A stretch of DNA of 64,000 bases from Bartonella sp. 220B. Lineage in GTDB: Bacteria; Pseudomonadota; Alphaproteobacteria; Rhizobiales; Rhizobiaceae. The translations under genes were made by a program, and so were the position numbers. The stretch is from positions 1-64,000 of the forward strand of contig NZ_JANHOI010000002.1 of assembly GCF_026930205.1 (NCBI RefSeq). Direction: 5' to 3'. How positions within the stretch are numbered: the stretch's first letter is position 1; each line of letters starts with the position of its first letter. The notes beneath the pieces were generated by a model that had not been told where the DNA came from, made no database searches, and was given only the letters and a program-made list of their open reading frames with translations. Below, one piece after another: positions 39,665-51,574 of the stretch.

Positions 39665-40990
39665 TTAATGATTGGCTTTTTCAAATTCACGTAAGAGTTT
39701 ATTACCACGTTCAACAGTTTCATCTAATCCATCTTTTGGTGTTTTTGAACCACTAAGAACAGCTTCTAATTCTTGATCAAGAATGGAACGAATTTGTGGT
39801 AAATTACCAAATCTTATGCCCTTTGAGTTAGAAGTTGGTGGGTTGAGAGTAATTTGTTTAATAGCAATATCCGCACCGGCGTTTTTATCGTAATAATGCT
39901 GTTTTTTGCTTAATTCATAGGCAGCCTTTGTTGTGGGAAGATAACCTGTTATCTGATGCCACTTAGCTTGATTATCTGCTTTTGAGAGATATTTAAGAAA
40001 AGCCGCTGCACCAGCATATTCTTCAGGAGTATGACCTTTCAAAACCCAAATAGAGGCACCACCAATAATAGAATTCTGCGGAGCACCTTCGACATCGTCA
40101 TAATAGGGAAGCAGACCAAATCCAACATTGAATTGCGCTTCGGAAAGGATTCCTGCACGAGAGCCTGAAGATTGCATAAATATAGCGCAATTCTGCGTCA
40201 TAAACATGGGTGTTGCATCTAACGCTCCAGCTGGACCTCCATAGCGAAAAATGCCTTGATCAGACCATTTTTTAAGGTCAGTCCACATACGCACTTGGAG
40301 AGGACCATTAAAGGTAAGTTTTGAATCAAGCCCGCTGAAACCATTTTCTTTTGTTCCAAAAGGAACATTGTGCAATGCTGAGAAATTTTCTAAGCCAATC
40401 CATTGAGATGCATAGGACATTGTAAAGCCACAACTTGCTGCTTTAGTCTCAAGAATTTTTTGGGAAAAGTTTTCTATATCTTTCCATGTTTTAGGCGGTT
40501 GTTCTGGATCAAGACCTGCTTTTTTAAAAATATCTTTATTATAATAGAGAATTGGTGTTGAAGCGTTGAAGGGCATAGAAAGCATTTTTCCCTGCACATC
40601 AGAATAGTAACCACTGATAGCAGGCAAATAATCAGTAGGATCGAATTCTTGTTTTGTATCAGCCATAAGTTGATAAATGGGATAAATAGCGCCTTTGGCA
40701 GCCATCATGGTTCCGGTACCAATTTCATAGATTTGGGCAAGGACTGGTTGCTGCTTTCCACGAAATGCTGAAATAAGTGCAACCATACCTTCTTCATATT
40801 CACCACGAAATGAAGGAACAACTTTGTAATCAGACTGACTGGCATTAAAGTCATTAATGAGACGCTCTGTTTGTTTTCCTAATTCACCGCTCATAGAATG
40901 CCAAAAGCTAATTTTTGTTTGTGCAAAACTTGCTGTTGTCATGCTGATAGCAACCGTAAACGCTGCTATAGAAAGATAAAAACGACTCAT
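39665..40990 (-). CDS. ugpB: Glycerol-3-phosphate-binding periplasmic protein
   Basis: A 441-residue substrate-binding protein with signal peptide MSRFYLSIAAFTVAISMTTASFA|QTKI. Binding-site parts as in E. coli UgpB: 'ISFWHSMSGELGKQTERLINDFN', 'VPSFRGEYEEGM', 'MPFNASTPILYYNKDIFKKAGLDPE' and 'GGASIWVLKGHTPEEY'. The ATG at 40990 was chosen because AAAGGGGGAGCC lies directly before it and it begins the signal peptide; the frame is open for 20 more codons upstream. First gene of the operon. Confidence 0.94.
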   Translation of the reverse strand: MSRFYLSIAAFTVAISMTTASFAQTKISFWHSMSGELGKQTERLINDFNASQSDYKVVPSFRGEYEEGMVALISAFRGKQQPVLAQIYEIGTGTMMAAKGAIYPIYQLMADTKQEFDPTDYLPAISGYYSDVQGKMLSMPFNASTPILYYNKDIFKKAGLDPEQPPKTWKDIENFSQKILETKAASCGFTMSYASQWIGLENFSALHNVPFGTKENGFSGLDSKLTFNGPLQVRMWTDLKKWSDQGIFRYGGPAGALDATPMFMTQNCAIFMQSSGSRAGILSEAQFNVGFGLLPYYDDVEGAPQNSIIGGASIWVLKGHTPEEYAGAAAFLKYLSKADNQAKWHQITGYLPTTKAAYELSKKQHYYDKNAGADIAIKQITLNPPTSNSKGIRFGNLPQIRSILDQELEAVLSGSKTPKDGLDETVERGNKLLREFEKANH

Positions 40991-42023
40991 GGCTCCCCCT
41001 TTCTGAAGTGATGGGACACAGGTTGCATCTAGATTTACAGTATTACACATGAACGCGCCACGACAATTTTATTTCAGAAACATGTTGATTCATTTAAACA
41101 GGAACCATCAAAAGGTCAAACAAATTTGTTGAGACCTGCATATTTCCTTTGTGAGAGTTTTTCTCAGTTAAAGGGATCTATCTTGTAAACATCTGATAAA
41201 AAACAAAATGTTTACAATAAGCAAAGCAGAAGAAAAGAGTGAAGGATACAGGCAATAAATGTCATTCAGTTATAGCTATTGCAGTAGCGGTATTTGAATT
41301 TACTTTTTTCAAGAGAGCATTTTAGTTTTTGTATCCTGGACTTTAATATTTTGGTCACGATAATTTTGAGCGATTTGTTTGTATTCTAATTGTGTGAATG
41401 CCTCCTAAAACAGATTTTTTATTTATCGAGAAGTTGTTGCTTTTTGACCCTCTTTAAAGGGTTCACAAAATTATCCTTTGGATTTATATTTTACAAGCTG
41501 CTTAGCGTTTTGATTATTAGAATGGAGGAAATCATTTTTGGGCGTTACCAGTATCTCTTGGTCTATAATCAAAGTGGCTTGAAGCTTGATTTATGAAGAG
41601 TTTCTACAGGACTAAAAATGGAGAAATTATTCATGCAGTGATGTTAGGTTGAGGGTAAAGACAATTTTAAAATAGAATGTATCATTACGCTATTTTTTTC
41701 TCACGCTTGTTTGACGGATAATTCATAAACTTTTAAAATTAAGAAACTAAAATAAAAAACACTTTATGATCGCATCATTTCAATTGTTTGCTATTAATAC
41801 TACTATCGTATGTGGAATTGTTTATGTTTTTCCGACTTCATTATAAGTACAACAGAACAACAAAATCATCCATAATCCCGTTTATTTGATCATCTCTTTG
41901 GTATAATTTCCTATGCATAAATTATTTGAATGTCGAATATTACTTGAGCATAATTGGTAACATTATATAAATTCCAAAAACTATGATTTTACGCATTTTT
42001 TTCTGCTATTTTGCAGCTTTATC
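40991..42023. other. Long AT-rich region between the ugp operon and the metal importer
   Basis: About 1 kb upstream of ugpB and downstream of the metal-binding protein gene. No normal gene is supported; the 68-codon plus-strand frame at 41390 begins with TTG and has no ribosome binding site. The main structure is the 10-bp inverted repeat at 41183-41217. No PhoB box (paired CTGTCAT) was found upstream of ugpB. Possibly a decayed gene region. Confidence 0.45.
41183..41217. repeat. Perfect inverted repeat upstream of ugpB
   Basis: TTGTAAACAT (41183-41192) and ATGTTTACAA (41208-41217) are perfect inverted copies separated by 15 A-rich bases. No T run follows on either side, so an operator for a dimeric regulator is more likely than a terminator. 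It lies about 190 bases upstream of the ugpB start. Confidence 0.5.
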
Positions 42024-42950
42024 TTAATGTTTTGTGATTGCATCGATAATGGTATTTACATTATGTTCCATCATATCGAGATACGTTGCAGCAGGTCCAT
42101 TTTCGTCCGACAATGCATCAGAATATAGTGTTCCACCAATTTTCAAACCTGTTTCTTTTGAAATTTGTTTTATGAGACGAGGATTAGAAATGTTTTCCAC
42201 AAACAGTGCGGCTGCTTTATTCGCTTTAATTTGTTTAATAAGTTTGGCTACATCGGCTGCTGTTGCTTCGGCTTCTGTTGAAGCACCTTGGGGTGCAAGT
42301 ATAATGAATCCGTATTCTTGAGCAAAATAGCCAAAGGCATCATGGGATGTGATAATAACACGCTTATCTTTGGGGATAGTAGCAATCTTTGTTTTAAGTA
42401 TTTTTTGTGTTGCTTTTAGCTTTTTAATATAGATTTCAGAATTTTTTCTGTAGCTCGCACAGGATTGTTGATCGATTTTACAAAAAGCAGTAGCGATGTT
42501 TTTGATATAGATTTCAACATTAGGGATAGTTTGCCAAGCATGTGGATCAATATCGTTGTGGTGGTGATGTTGTTGGGCACTTTGTTCTTGATTTTTAATT
42601 TCGAGGGATGAAATATTATTACTCACTTCGACAAGACGTGCTTTTGTATCACTTGCTGTGATGAGGCGGTTGATGAAACCCTCTAAATGAAGTCCGTTGA
42701 TAAAAATAATATGGGCATTTCTAAGAATTTTGGCATCATGAGGGGTAGGTTCATAAGTATGGGTGTTCGCATTAGGGCCGATAAGAGTGGTCATAGAAAT
42801 ATGATCACCTCCTACATTTTTCACCAAATCTGCAAGAATAGAAAAACTTACGACAACGTTAATCTTATTATGGGCAGAAGCAGAAAATGGAAAAATGGTA
42901 AATACTAAAAGAGTTTCGAGAAGGACCAATTTTTGAATAAATTTAGGCAC
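42024..42950 (-). CDS. znuA: Zn/Mn-binding periplasmic protein of ABC importer (ZnuA/TroA family)
   Basis: A 308-residue cluster A-I binding protein with a signal peptide ending SASA. Metal ligands are recognisable as His in 'NTHTYEPTPHDAK', His in 'DPHAW', His in 'ITSHDAFGYFAQEYG' and Asp in 'YSDALSDENGPA'. A His-rich loop (QQHHHHND, before DPHAW) favours zinc, though it is short. It starts one base after the permease gene. Mn2+ or Fe2+ transport cannot be excluded; the Zur-like boxes upstream of the operon support zinc. Confidence 0.88.
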   Translation of the reverse strand: MPKFIQKLVLLETLLVFTIFPFSASAHNKINVVVSFSILADLVKNVGGDHISMTTLIGPNANTHTYEPTPHDAKILRNAHIIFINGLHLEGFINRLITASDTKARLVEVSNNISSLEIKNQEQSAQQHHHHNDIDPHAWQTIPNVEIYIKNIATAFCKIDQQSCASYRKNSEIYIKKLKATQKILKTKIATIPKDKRVIITSHDAFGYFAQEYGFIILAPQGASTEAEATAADVAKLIKQIKANKAAALFVENISNPRLIKQISKETGLKIGGTLYSDALSDENGPAATYLDMMEHNVNTIIDAITKH

Positions 42951-42951
42951 A

Positions 42952-43833
42952 TTATTTCCTTAAGGTGAAGAGGGATGTATAAAAGAGATGGGGAAACCAT
43001 GCTACAATAAAACCGCGTGGACTTACTAAGCAGGAAAGAAGGTACATAAATCCTGCGGCAATAATGATAGAAGGACCAGAGGGAAGCGACAGATGAAAAG
43101 AAAGCAGTAGCCCACAGATGCTTGCGATGGTTCCTAAGAAAACAGAGAGTATGCAAATGGGTCCCAGACGGGAAAGCCAAAAACGCGCTGTAATAGAGGG
43201 AATCATCATAATGCCAACAGAAAGTAATGTTCCGAGTGATTGGAAACCGCCAACCAAATTCAATACGACAAGCCCGAGCAGTAATATATGAACATACTTA
43301 CTCAACGGAGAGAGAGATTTAAAAAAGAGAGGATCAAAGCTTTCTAATACAAATGCGCGCCAGAAAATATACAGACTGCACATTGTGATAAGCATTATAA
43401 CGGTGATGAGCAAAAGAGCTTGCGTATCAAGTGCAAGCACTGAACCAAATAAGAGATGGAGCAGATCAATCGCTGAATTTTTAAGTGAAACAAGAATGAC
43501 GCCCGCTGCAAGTGCAATAAGATAAAAGACGGTCATTGATGCGTCTTCTTTTTGAAAGCTATTTCGTGAAATTAAGGCGGTTGCTAAAGCAACAACAACG
43601 CCAGCTAAGATGCCGCCAAGTGTCATAAATATGAGTGAGAAACCACAAAAGAGAAAAGCAGCTGCAACACCAGGAAGAATGGCATGGGATATAGCATCTC
43701 CTATTAAACTCATTCCGCGGAGCATCAAAAATACACCAACAGGACAAGCGCTGGTAGACAACAAAACTGAACCAAGAAGGGCGCTTTGCATAAAATGAAA
43801 ATCAACGAAGGGAGCAAGAAAAAATTCGTACAC
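42952..43833 (-). CDS. znuB: Permease of Zn/Mn ABC importer (ABC-3 family)
   Basis: A 293-residue ABC-3 family membrane protein with about eight helices. Conserved parts: 'LLGSVLLSTSACPVGVFLMLRGMSLIGDAISHAILPGVA', 'QKEDASMTVFYLIALAAGVILVS', and 'VGGFQSLGTLLSVGIMMIPSITARFW'. Three bases separate it from the ATPase gene. Ligand is set by the binding protein; see znuA. Confidence 0.9.
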   Translation of the reverse strand: MYEFFLAPFVDFHFMQSALLGSVLLSTSACPVGVFLMLRGMSLIGDAISHAILPGVAAAFLFCGFSLIFMTLGGILAGVVVALATALISRNSFQKEDASMTVFYLIALAAGVILVSLKNSAIDLLHLLFGSVLALDTQALLLITVIMLITMCSLYIFWRAFVLESFDPLFFKSLSPLSKYVHILLLGLVVLNLVGGFQSLGTLLSVGIMMIPSITARFWLSRLGPICILSVFLGTIASICGLLLSFHLSLPSGPSIIIAAGFMYLLSCLVSPRGFIVAWFPHLFYTSLFTLRK

Positions 43834-43836
43834 GTT

Positions 43837-44592
43837 TTATACCCTAACAGAGCAAGAATCATTGAGAGGAAAATGTGGTTTTAAAGCGCTAAGACACAAA
43901 GAGTTGGATGTGAGAGAGGATATAACGTGATGAATGTTGTCATCGAAAAACTGTGTTGTTTCTCCATAAAAGGCGTTTTGTTTGTTAATTTGAATCATTT
44001 GTGGAAAATATTCTTGCACGACGAGGGGGTCATGGAGTGCTGTAAGAACTGTCCGTCCTTGTTTTTGCCAATGTGTGATCAAGGCAAGAAGGTCTTTTTG
44101 GGTACTACGATCTACACCATTGAAAGGCTCATCAAGCAATATAATATCAGCATCTTGTACAATAATACGTGCAAAAAGGGCGCGTTGTAATTGTCCACTT
44201 GAGAGTGTATCCAGTGAACGGGATGCAAGTGTCGTAAGCCCAACCATTTCAAGTGCATTCTGAATTTTAGAGTAATAAGGGCGCTGGTTTTTCCATAATC
44301 CACAAAAAGACCATAATCCCGTTTTGACAAGTGCTTCTACATCAATGGGAAATGTTTGATCTATATCACATTGCTGCGCAAGGTAAGCAATCTGGCTTTT
44401 CTTCTGTTGTTTTGTGATTTTACCTTTGAGAGGTTTAATCAATCCTGCGATGGCTTTCAGTAATGTAGATTTTCCGGCACCGTTATCACCCATTATTGCT
44501 ACCAACGAACCGGCTTTTAACTTTGCGGAAAAGTCTTTTATAGCTATCCTGCTCCCATAACCTAATGTTGCACTATCAAAATGCAGTCCCAT
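43837..44592 (-). CDS. znuC: ATPase of Zn/Mn ABC importer
   Basis: A 251-residue ATPase with Walker A GDNGAGKST, signature LSSGQLQRALFAR, Walker B IILLDEPFNGVD and 'TALHDPLVVQEYFP' as the switch region. It is the first gene of the operon znuC-znuB-znuA. The ribosome binding site AAGGTGG lies eight bases before the ATG. Upstream lie a TTGACA box and two Zur-like palindromes (44630-44675). Confidence 0.9.
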   Translation of the reverse strand: MGLHFDSATLGYGSRIAIKDFSAKLKAGSLVAIMGDNGAGKSTLLKAIAGLIKPLKGKITKQQKKSQIAYLAQQCDIDQTFPIDVEALVKTGLWSFCGLWKNQRPYYSKIQNALEMVGLTTLASRSLDTLSSGQLQRALFARIIVQDADIILLDEPFNGVDRSTQKDLLALITHWQKQGRTVLTALHDPLVVQEYFPQMIQINKQNAFYGETTQFFDDNIHHVISSLTSNSLCLSALKPHFPLNDSCSVRV

Positions 44593-44629
44593 AATTTATA
44601 CCACCTTTGATTATTGATCTTTGAAAGTT

Positions 44630-44675
44630 ATGTAATAATATAACGTTTGTCAATAAAAATGTTATATTATTACAT
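44630..44675 (-). promoter_or_regulatory. Promoter with paired Zur-like operators for the metal importer
   Basis: Two 17-bp near-palindromes, ATGTAATAATATAACGT (44630-44646) and ATGTTATATTATTACAT (44659-44675), lie in opposite orientation; 14 bases of each arm are exact inverted copies. The second differs by one base from the perfect palindrome ATGTTATATTATAACAT, the type of site known for Zur in alphaproteobacteria. TTGACA on the minus strand (44648-44653) lies exactly between them, so one site covers the region upstream of -35 and the other the -35 to -10 spacer. Repression by a zinc-bound Fur-family protein is the natural reading. Confidence 0.72.
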
Positions 44676-44741
44676 ATGTGTTGAGAGTTAAAATATCAGT
44701 GAGAAGATCGTGGACAATTCAAAATAATAATTGAATTTTCC

Positions 44742-44778
44742 TTGACGAAAAAGAGAGTGTGTATACTATATATAGTAT
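44742..44778 (+). promoter_or_regulatory. nrd promoter with NrdR-box palindrome
   Basis: TTGACG (44742-44747) could be a -35 box. The perfect 16-bp palindrome ATACTATATATAGTAT (44763-44778) overlaps possible -10 boxes (TATACT 44762, TACTAT 44764). It agrees with 14 of 16 positions of the NrdR-box pattern acaCwAtATaTwGtgt. A second box, normally about 15 bases away, is at best a degraded half-site near 44793. NrdR with bound (d)ATP would block this promoter. Its start would give nrdH a leader of about 500 nt. Confidence 0.68.
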
Positions 44779-44880
44779 CAGAATGATTGTTGATTCTAAA
44801 TAAGCACAAGTGAGGGTGAAGTGTGTTTCGTTTGGTATCTAAGTTATTTCCGTAATATATCATTAAAGAGTTTATTGACA

Positions 44881-44938
44881 AAAAGGAGAGGTGTGTCTCT
44901 ATGGGAGTATCTCTCTCAAAGGAATCTCCTTTTATTTT
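44881..44938 (+). terminator. Terminator-like hairpin in the nrd leader
   Basis: AAAAGGAGA (44881-44889) pairs perfectly with TCTCCTTTT (44925-44933), followed by ATTTTC. Within the loop, CTCTC (44911-44915) can pair instead with GAGAG of the left arm, so two exclusive folds exist. It may end a ~165-nt transcript started at the NrdR-box promoter (a small RNA), or attenuate nrd transcription. Confidence 0.5.
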
Positions 44939-44965
44939 CGTCATTGGTTTTTGTCATGAAAGAGT

Positions 44966-45006
44966 AAAACTAAGCTATGGGAAGTAGCCCGGGGGTGTTA
45001 GTTTTT
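44966..45006 (+). terminator. Second terminator-like hairpin in the nrd leader
   Basis: AAAACTAA (44966-44973) pairs perfectly with TTAGTTTT (44998-45005) and the T run reaches 45006. An inner GCTA/TAGC stem (44974-44977 with 44985-44988) and a C/G-rich loop add structure. It lies ten bases before the strong ribosome binding site of the short leader ORF. Confidence 0.5.
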
Positions 45007-45028
45007 CAGACAGTAGGAGGGAATTGTA

Positions 45029-45112
45029 ATGCAAGCAAAAGATTGTTTTAAACTCAGAGGGATTTGCCATTTAAGTTATAGAATGATTGCTTATTTTCAT
45101 CATAATTTTTGA
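45029..45112 (+). CDS. Possible 27-codon leader ORF upstream of nrdH
   Basis: ATG 45029 follows TAGGAGGGAATTGTA, the best ribosome binding site in this region (GGAGG with a seven-base spacer). The peptide starts MQAKDCFKLRGICHLSYR and ends FHHNF. It lies between two hairpins in the nrd leader. It may be a leader peptide whose translation affects the downstream hairpin at 45143, or a chance ORF. No similarity recognised. Confidence 0.35.
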   Translation: MQAKDCFKLRGICHLSYRMIAYFHHNF

Positions 45113-45142
45113 ATTATTTGATGGGGATTGCTGTTGTGTTCA

Positions 45143-45178
45143 GGAGGCTATGTGATATTGACAACAGGTATAGCCTCC
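45143..45178 (+). promoter_or_regulatory. Third hairpin in the nrd leader
   Basis: GGAGGCTAT (45143-45151) pairs perfectly with ATAGCCTCC (45170-45178) around an 18-base loop. The next T-rich stretch (TTTCTGTTTTTTG) starts about 20 bases later, so this is not a classic terminator. It may control RNA stability or ribosome access. Confidence 0.5.
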
Positions 45179-45241
45179 ACATGTGTTTGTGTACAATTTC
45201 TGTTTTTTGTTATCCTTGAGTATTTATGAAGTTATCAGAAT

Positions 45242-45258
45242 AAACCCTTTAGGGGTTT
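45242..45258 (+). promoter_or_regulatory. Small hairpin just before nrdH
   Basis: AAACCC (45242-45247) pairs with GGGTTT (45253-45258) around a five-base loop, 30 bases before the nrdH ATG. It could affect loading of ribosomes on nrdH. Weak evidence alone; listed because it is the fourth stem in one leader. Confidence 0.4.
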
Positions 45259-45288
45259 GATTTGTTAAAATTTTGAAAGTTGAAGAAA

Positions 45289-45513
45289 ATGCCGGTCACT
45301 ATTTATAGCAAACCATCTTGTGTTCAATGTGATGCTACGCGCCGTGCCTTTGATGCTAAAGGTATTCATTATCGTGTAGTAGATATTTCCCGTGATGAAC
45401 AAGCATATATTTTTGTTCAATCTTTAGGATATCGTCAAGTTCCTGTCGTAGTTTGTGGTGAAAATCATTGGTCTGGATTTAGACCAGATATGATTAGCGG
45501 TCTTTGTGTTTAA
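45289..45513 (+). CDS. nrdH: Glutaredoxin-like NrdH
   Basis: A 74-residue glutaredoxin-like electron donor for class Ib ribonucleotide reductase. The redox motif CVQC is at residues 11-14 in '[17 protein letters not shown]', with cis-Pro in 'YRQVPVVV' and the NrdH-specific 'HWSGFRPD' end. ATG 45289 was chosen; a TTG nine bases upstream is in frame. Its stop shares one base with the nrdI start (TAATG). Confidence 0.94.
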   Translation: MPVTIYSKPSCVQCDATRRAFDAKGIHYRVVDISRDEQAYIFVQSLGYRQVPVVVCGENHWSGFRPDMISGLCV

Positions 45514-45911
45514 TGGGACTTATTGTTTATTATTCGAGTGCAACGGGTAATACTGAACATTTTGTCTCTCAGCTTGGTCAACGACTTTTCAAGATTGATA
45601 AAAGAAAACCATCTGTGTTAGTTGATGAGCCTTATGTGTTAGTTGTTCCTACATATGCAGATGGTGAAGGGAGAATGGCTGTTCCAAAAGCCGTTATTCG
45701 TTTTCTCAATGAGGTAGAGAATCGCAAATTAATTCGTGGTGTTATTGGTGGTGGGAATCGCAATTTTGGTCGCTATTATAATTTAGCGAGTAAGATCATT
45801 TCTGAAAAATGTTTTGTACCTTGCCTTTATCGTTTTGAGCTACGTGGAACTGATGAAGACGTTATTTGTGTAAAGAAGGGATTGGAAAGATTTTGGAAAC
45901 AATCGATATAG
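45513..45911 (+). CDS. nrdI: Flavodoxin-like NrdI
   Basis: A 132-residue flavoprotein that supplies the oxidant for assembling the Mn(III)2-tyrosyl radical cofactor in NrdF. The FMN phosphate loop is '[13 protein letters not shown]', with '[22 protein letters not shown]' and '[20 protein letters not shown]' typical of NrdI. ATG 45513 overlaps the nrdH stop. Its presence indicates a manganese-using class Ib enzyme. Confidence 0.95.
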   Translation: MGLIVYYSSATGNTEHFVSQLGQRLFKIDKRKPSVLVDEPYVLVVPTYADGEGRMAVPKAVIRFLNEVENRKLIRGVIGGGNRNFGRYYNLASKIISEKCFVPCLYRFELRGTDEDVICVKKGLERFWKQSI

Positions 45912-45937
45912 AACAATCGCAGAAATCAGGACAGATC

Positions 45938-49872
<3,935 letters not shown>

Positions 49873-49892
<20 letters not shown>

Positions 49893-50967
49893 CCTTGTTA
49901 TCCATTTCCATAAGGAGTGCGGTCTGATGATCGGAGATGAGTGCATGAATAAGTTCATCAAGATCTCCTTCTAGGATGCGGTCAAGCTTATACAAAGTGA
50001 GATTAATACGATGATCTGTAATACGTCCCTGAGGAAAATTATAGGTACGAATACGTTCCGAGCGATCACCAGAGCCAACTTGGTTTTTGCGGGAAGCTGA
50101 ACGTTCATTTTCTGCTTTTTGTCGTTCGATATCAAATAAACGTGCACGTAAAATTTGCAGTGCACGTGCACGGTTTTGGTGTTGTGATTTTTCTGCTTGC
50201 ACAACCATAATTCCTGTTGGAATATGCGTGATACGAACAGCTGAGTCAGTTGTATTAACATGCTGACCTCCTGCTCCAGATGCACGCATTGTATCGATGC
50301 GAATGTCTTCAGGACGAATTTCGATATCAATTTCCTCAGCTTCTGGAAGTACGGCAACAGTAGCAGCAGATGTGTGAATACGTCCACTTGTTTCCGTTTC
50401 AGGGATGCGTTGCACACGATGGACACCTGATTCAAATTTCAGTTTAGAAAAGACACCTTTACCCGAAATGGTTGCAATAATCTCTTTATATCCACCAACT
50501 TCTCCTTCATTGAGGGAAACGACTTCAACTTTCCAATTATGCATATTGGCATAACGTTCATACATGCGAAAAAGATCACCGGCAAAAAGTGCTGCTTCTG
50601 ATCCACCTGTTCCTGCTCGAATTTCAATAATAGCGCTTTTTTCATCAGCAACATCTTTGGGCAAAAGAAGAATCTGGAGCTCTTTTTCAAGTTGTTCCAT
50701 CTTCTGGCATAATAATGGTAGCTCTTCTTGAGCAAGATTACGCATCTCTATATCTGTTAGTTTATCACTGATGAGAGTTTCGAGTTCTGTACTCTCTCTA
50801 TAAAGCGCATTTAATGCGCGTATGGAAGCAACGATCGGTTGTAGTTCTGCATATTCAGAAGCAAGTTTTACATATGTTTCAGCATTGGGATTTTCAGCCA
50901 TTTGGCTTTCAATTATTTCAAAGCGTTTTTCAAGCTGTCTCATACGATCTTGTGGCAAAGAAACCAT
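49873..50967 (-). CDS. prfA: Peptide chain release factor 1
   Basis: A 364-residue RF1 that ends translation at UAA and UAG. The GGQ motif is in '[27 protein letters not shown]', and the PCRF domain includes '[22 protein letters not shown]'. The stop-codon reader is of the RF1 type ('[23 protein letters not shown]', PxT-like). Overlaps prmC; the pair is a conserved operon. Confidence 0.96.
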
Positions 50968-51136
50968 GATAATATTGGCCTAATTTTTTATAATATTGGT
51001 AATTGATTATTTTATAGCATTAGCTAAAAGAGGGTAATAAAGCAGAAAAACTTTCTTGCCAATGAAAACTAGATAAACTTGTATAAAATCCCATTTGTAC
51101 GAAGCGTTTTTTAATGACACATACGAAAATAGCTCT

Positions 51137-51562
51137 TTAAGAGTTACGTTTTTTCCCATAAAGTTCAAGACGATGATGAATAATATCATAGCCAAGGGAC
51201 TTGGCGATTTCTTGTTGCAGTTTTTCAATAATATCAGAGTGAAATTCAATGACTTGCCCTGTTTCCACATCAATGAGATGATCATGATGATGCCCGTCTG
51301 CTTGTTCAAAACGAGATGGTCCACCACTAAAGGTATGGCGATGAATTGCGCCATTTCCTTCTAATGTTTTCATGGTTCGGTAAACGGTCGATAGCGAAAT
51401 ACTCGCATCTATTTTGTGAGCGCGCTGAAAAATTTCAAACGCGTTCGGATGGTCATTGGTATCAGTCAAAATATCGAGAATAATACGCCTTTGGCGTGTT
51501 ACTCTTAAACCCGCAGTGCGTAATTCCTGCTCATAATTTCGCTTTTCATTCATCTTTTTCAT
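51137..51562 (-). CDS. fur: Fur-family transcriptional regulator (Fur/Mur type)
   Basis: A 141-residue metal-responsive repressor. The winged helix is '[40 protein letters not shown]'; the dimerisation part holds '[50 protein letters not shown]'. The structural CxxC zinc site is missing, as in rhizobial Fur/Mur proteins that respond to manganese or iron. It starts 13 bases after secA and is probably read with it. Whether it, or a separate Zur, acts on the boxes at 44630 is unknown. Confidence 0.92.
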   Translation of the reverse strand: MKKMNEKRNYEQELRTAGLRVTRQRRIILDILTDTNDHPNAFEIFQRAHKIDASISLSTVYRTMKTLEGNGAIHRHTFSGGPSRFEQADGHHHDHLIDVETGQVIEFHSDIIEKLQQEIAKSLGYDIIHHRLELYGKKRNS

Positions 51563-51574
51563 TGTGTTTGTTGT

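Noticed and set aside
40991-41250. PhoB box upstream of ugpB
   Set aside because: Looked for paired CTGTCAT-like repeats because ugp is often under phosphate control; none found.
41390-41596. 68-codon plus-strand frame upstream of ugpB
   Set aside because: Starts with TTG, has no ribosome binding site, and the translation is rich in Phe, Leu and Cys without any family pattern.
44696-44944. 82-codon minus-strand frame in the nrd leader region
   Set aside because: No ribosome binding site, overlaps the NrdR-box promoter and the hairpin, and its composition looks like random AT-rich DNA.
44941-45120. Possible cobalamin or manganese riboswitch in the nrd leader (GGGAAGTAGCCC, AGACAGTAGGAGGG)
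   Set aside because: The pieces resemble parts of known consensus motifs but the full order of conserved elements (B12 box, or the yybP-ykoY core) is not present.
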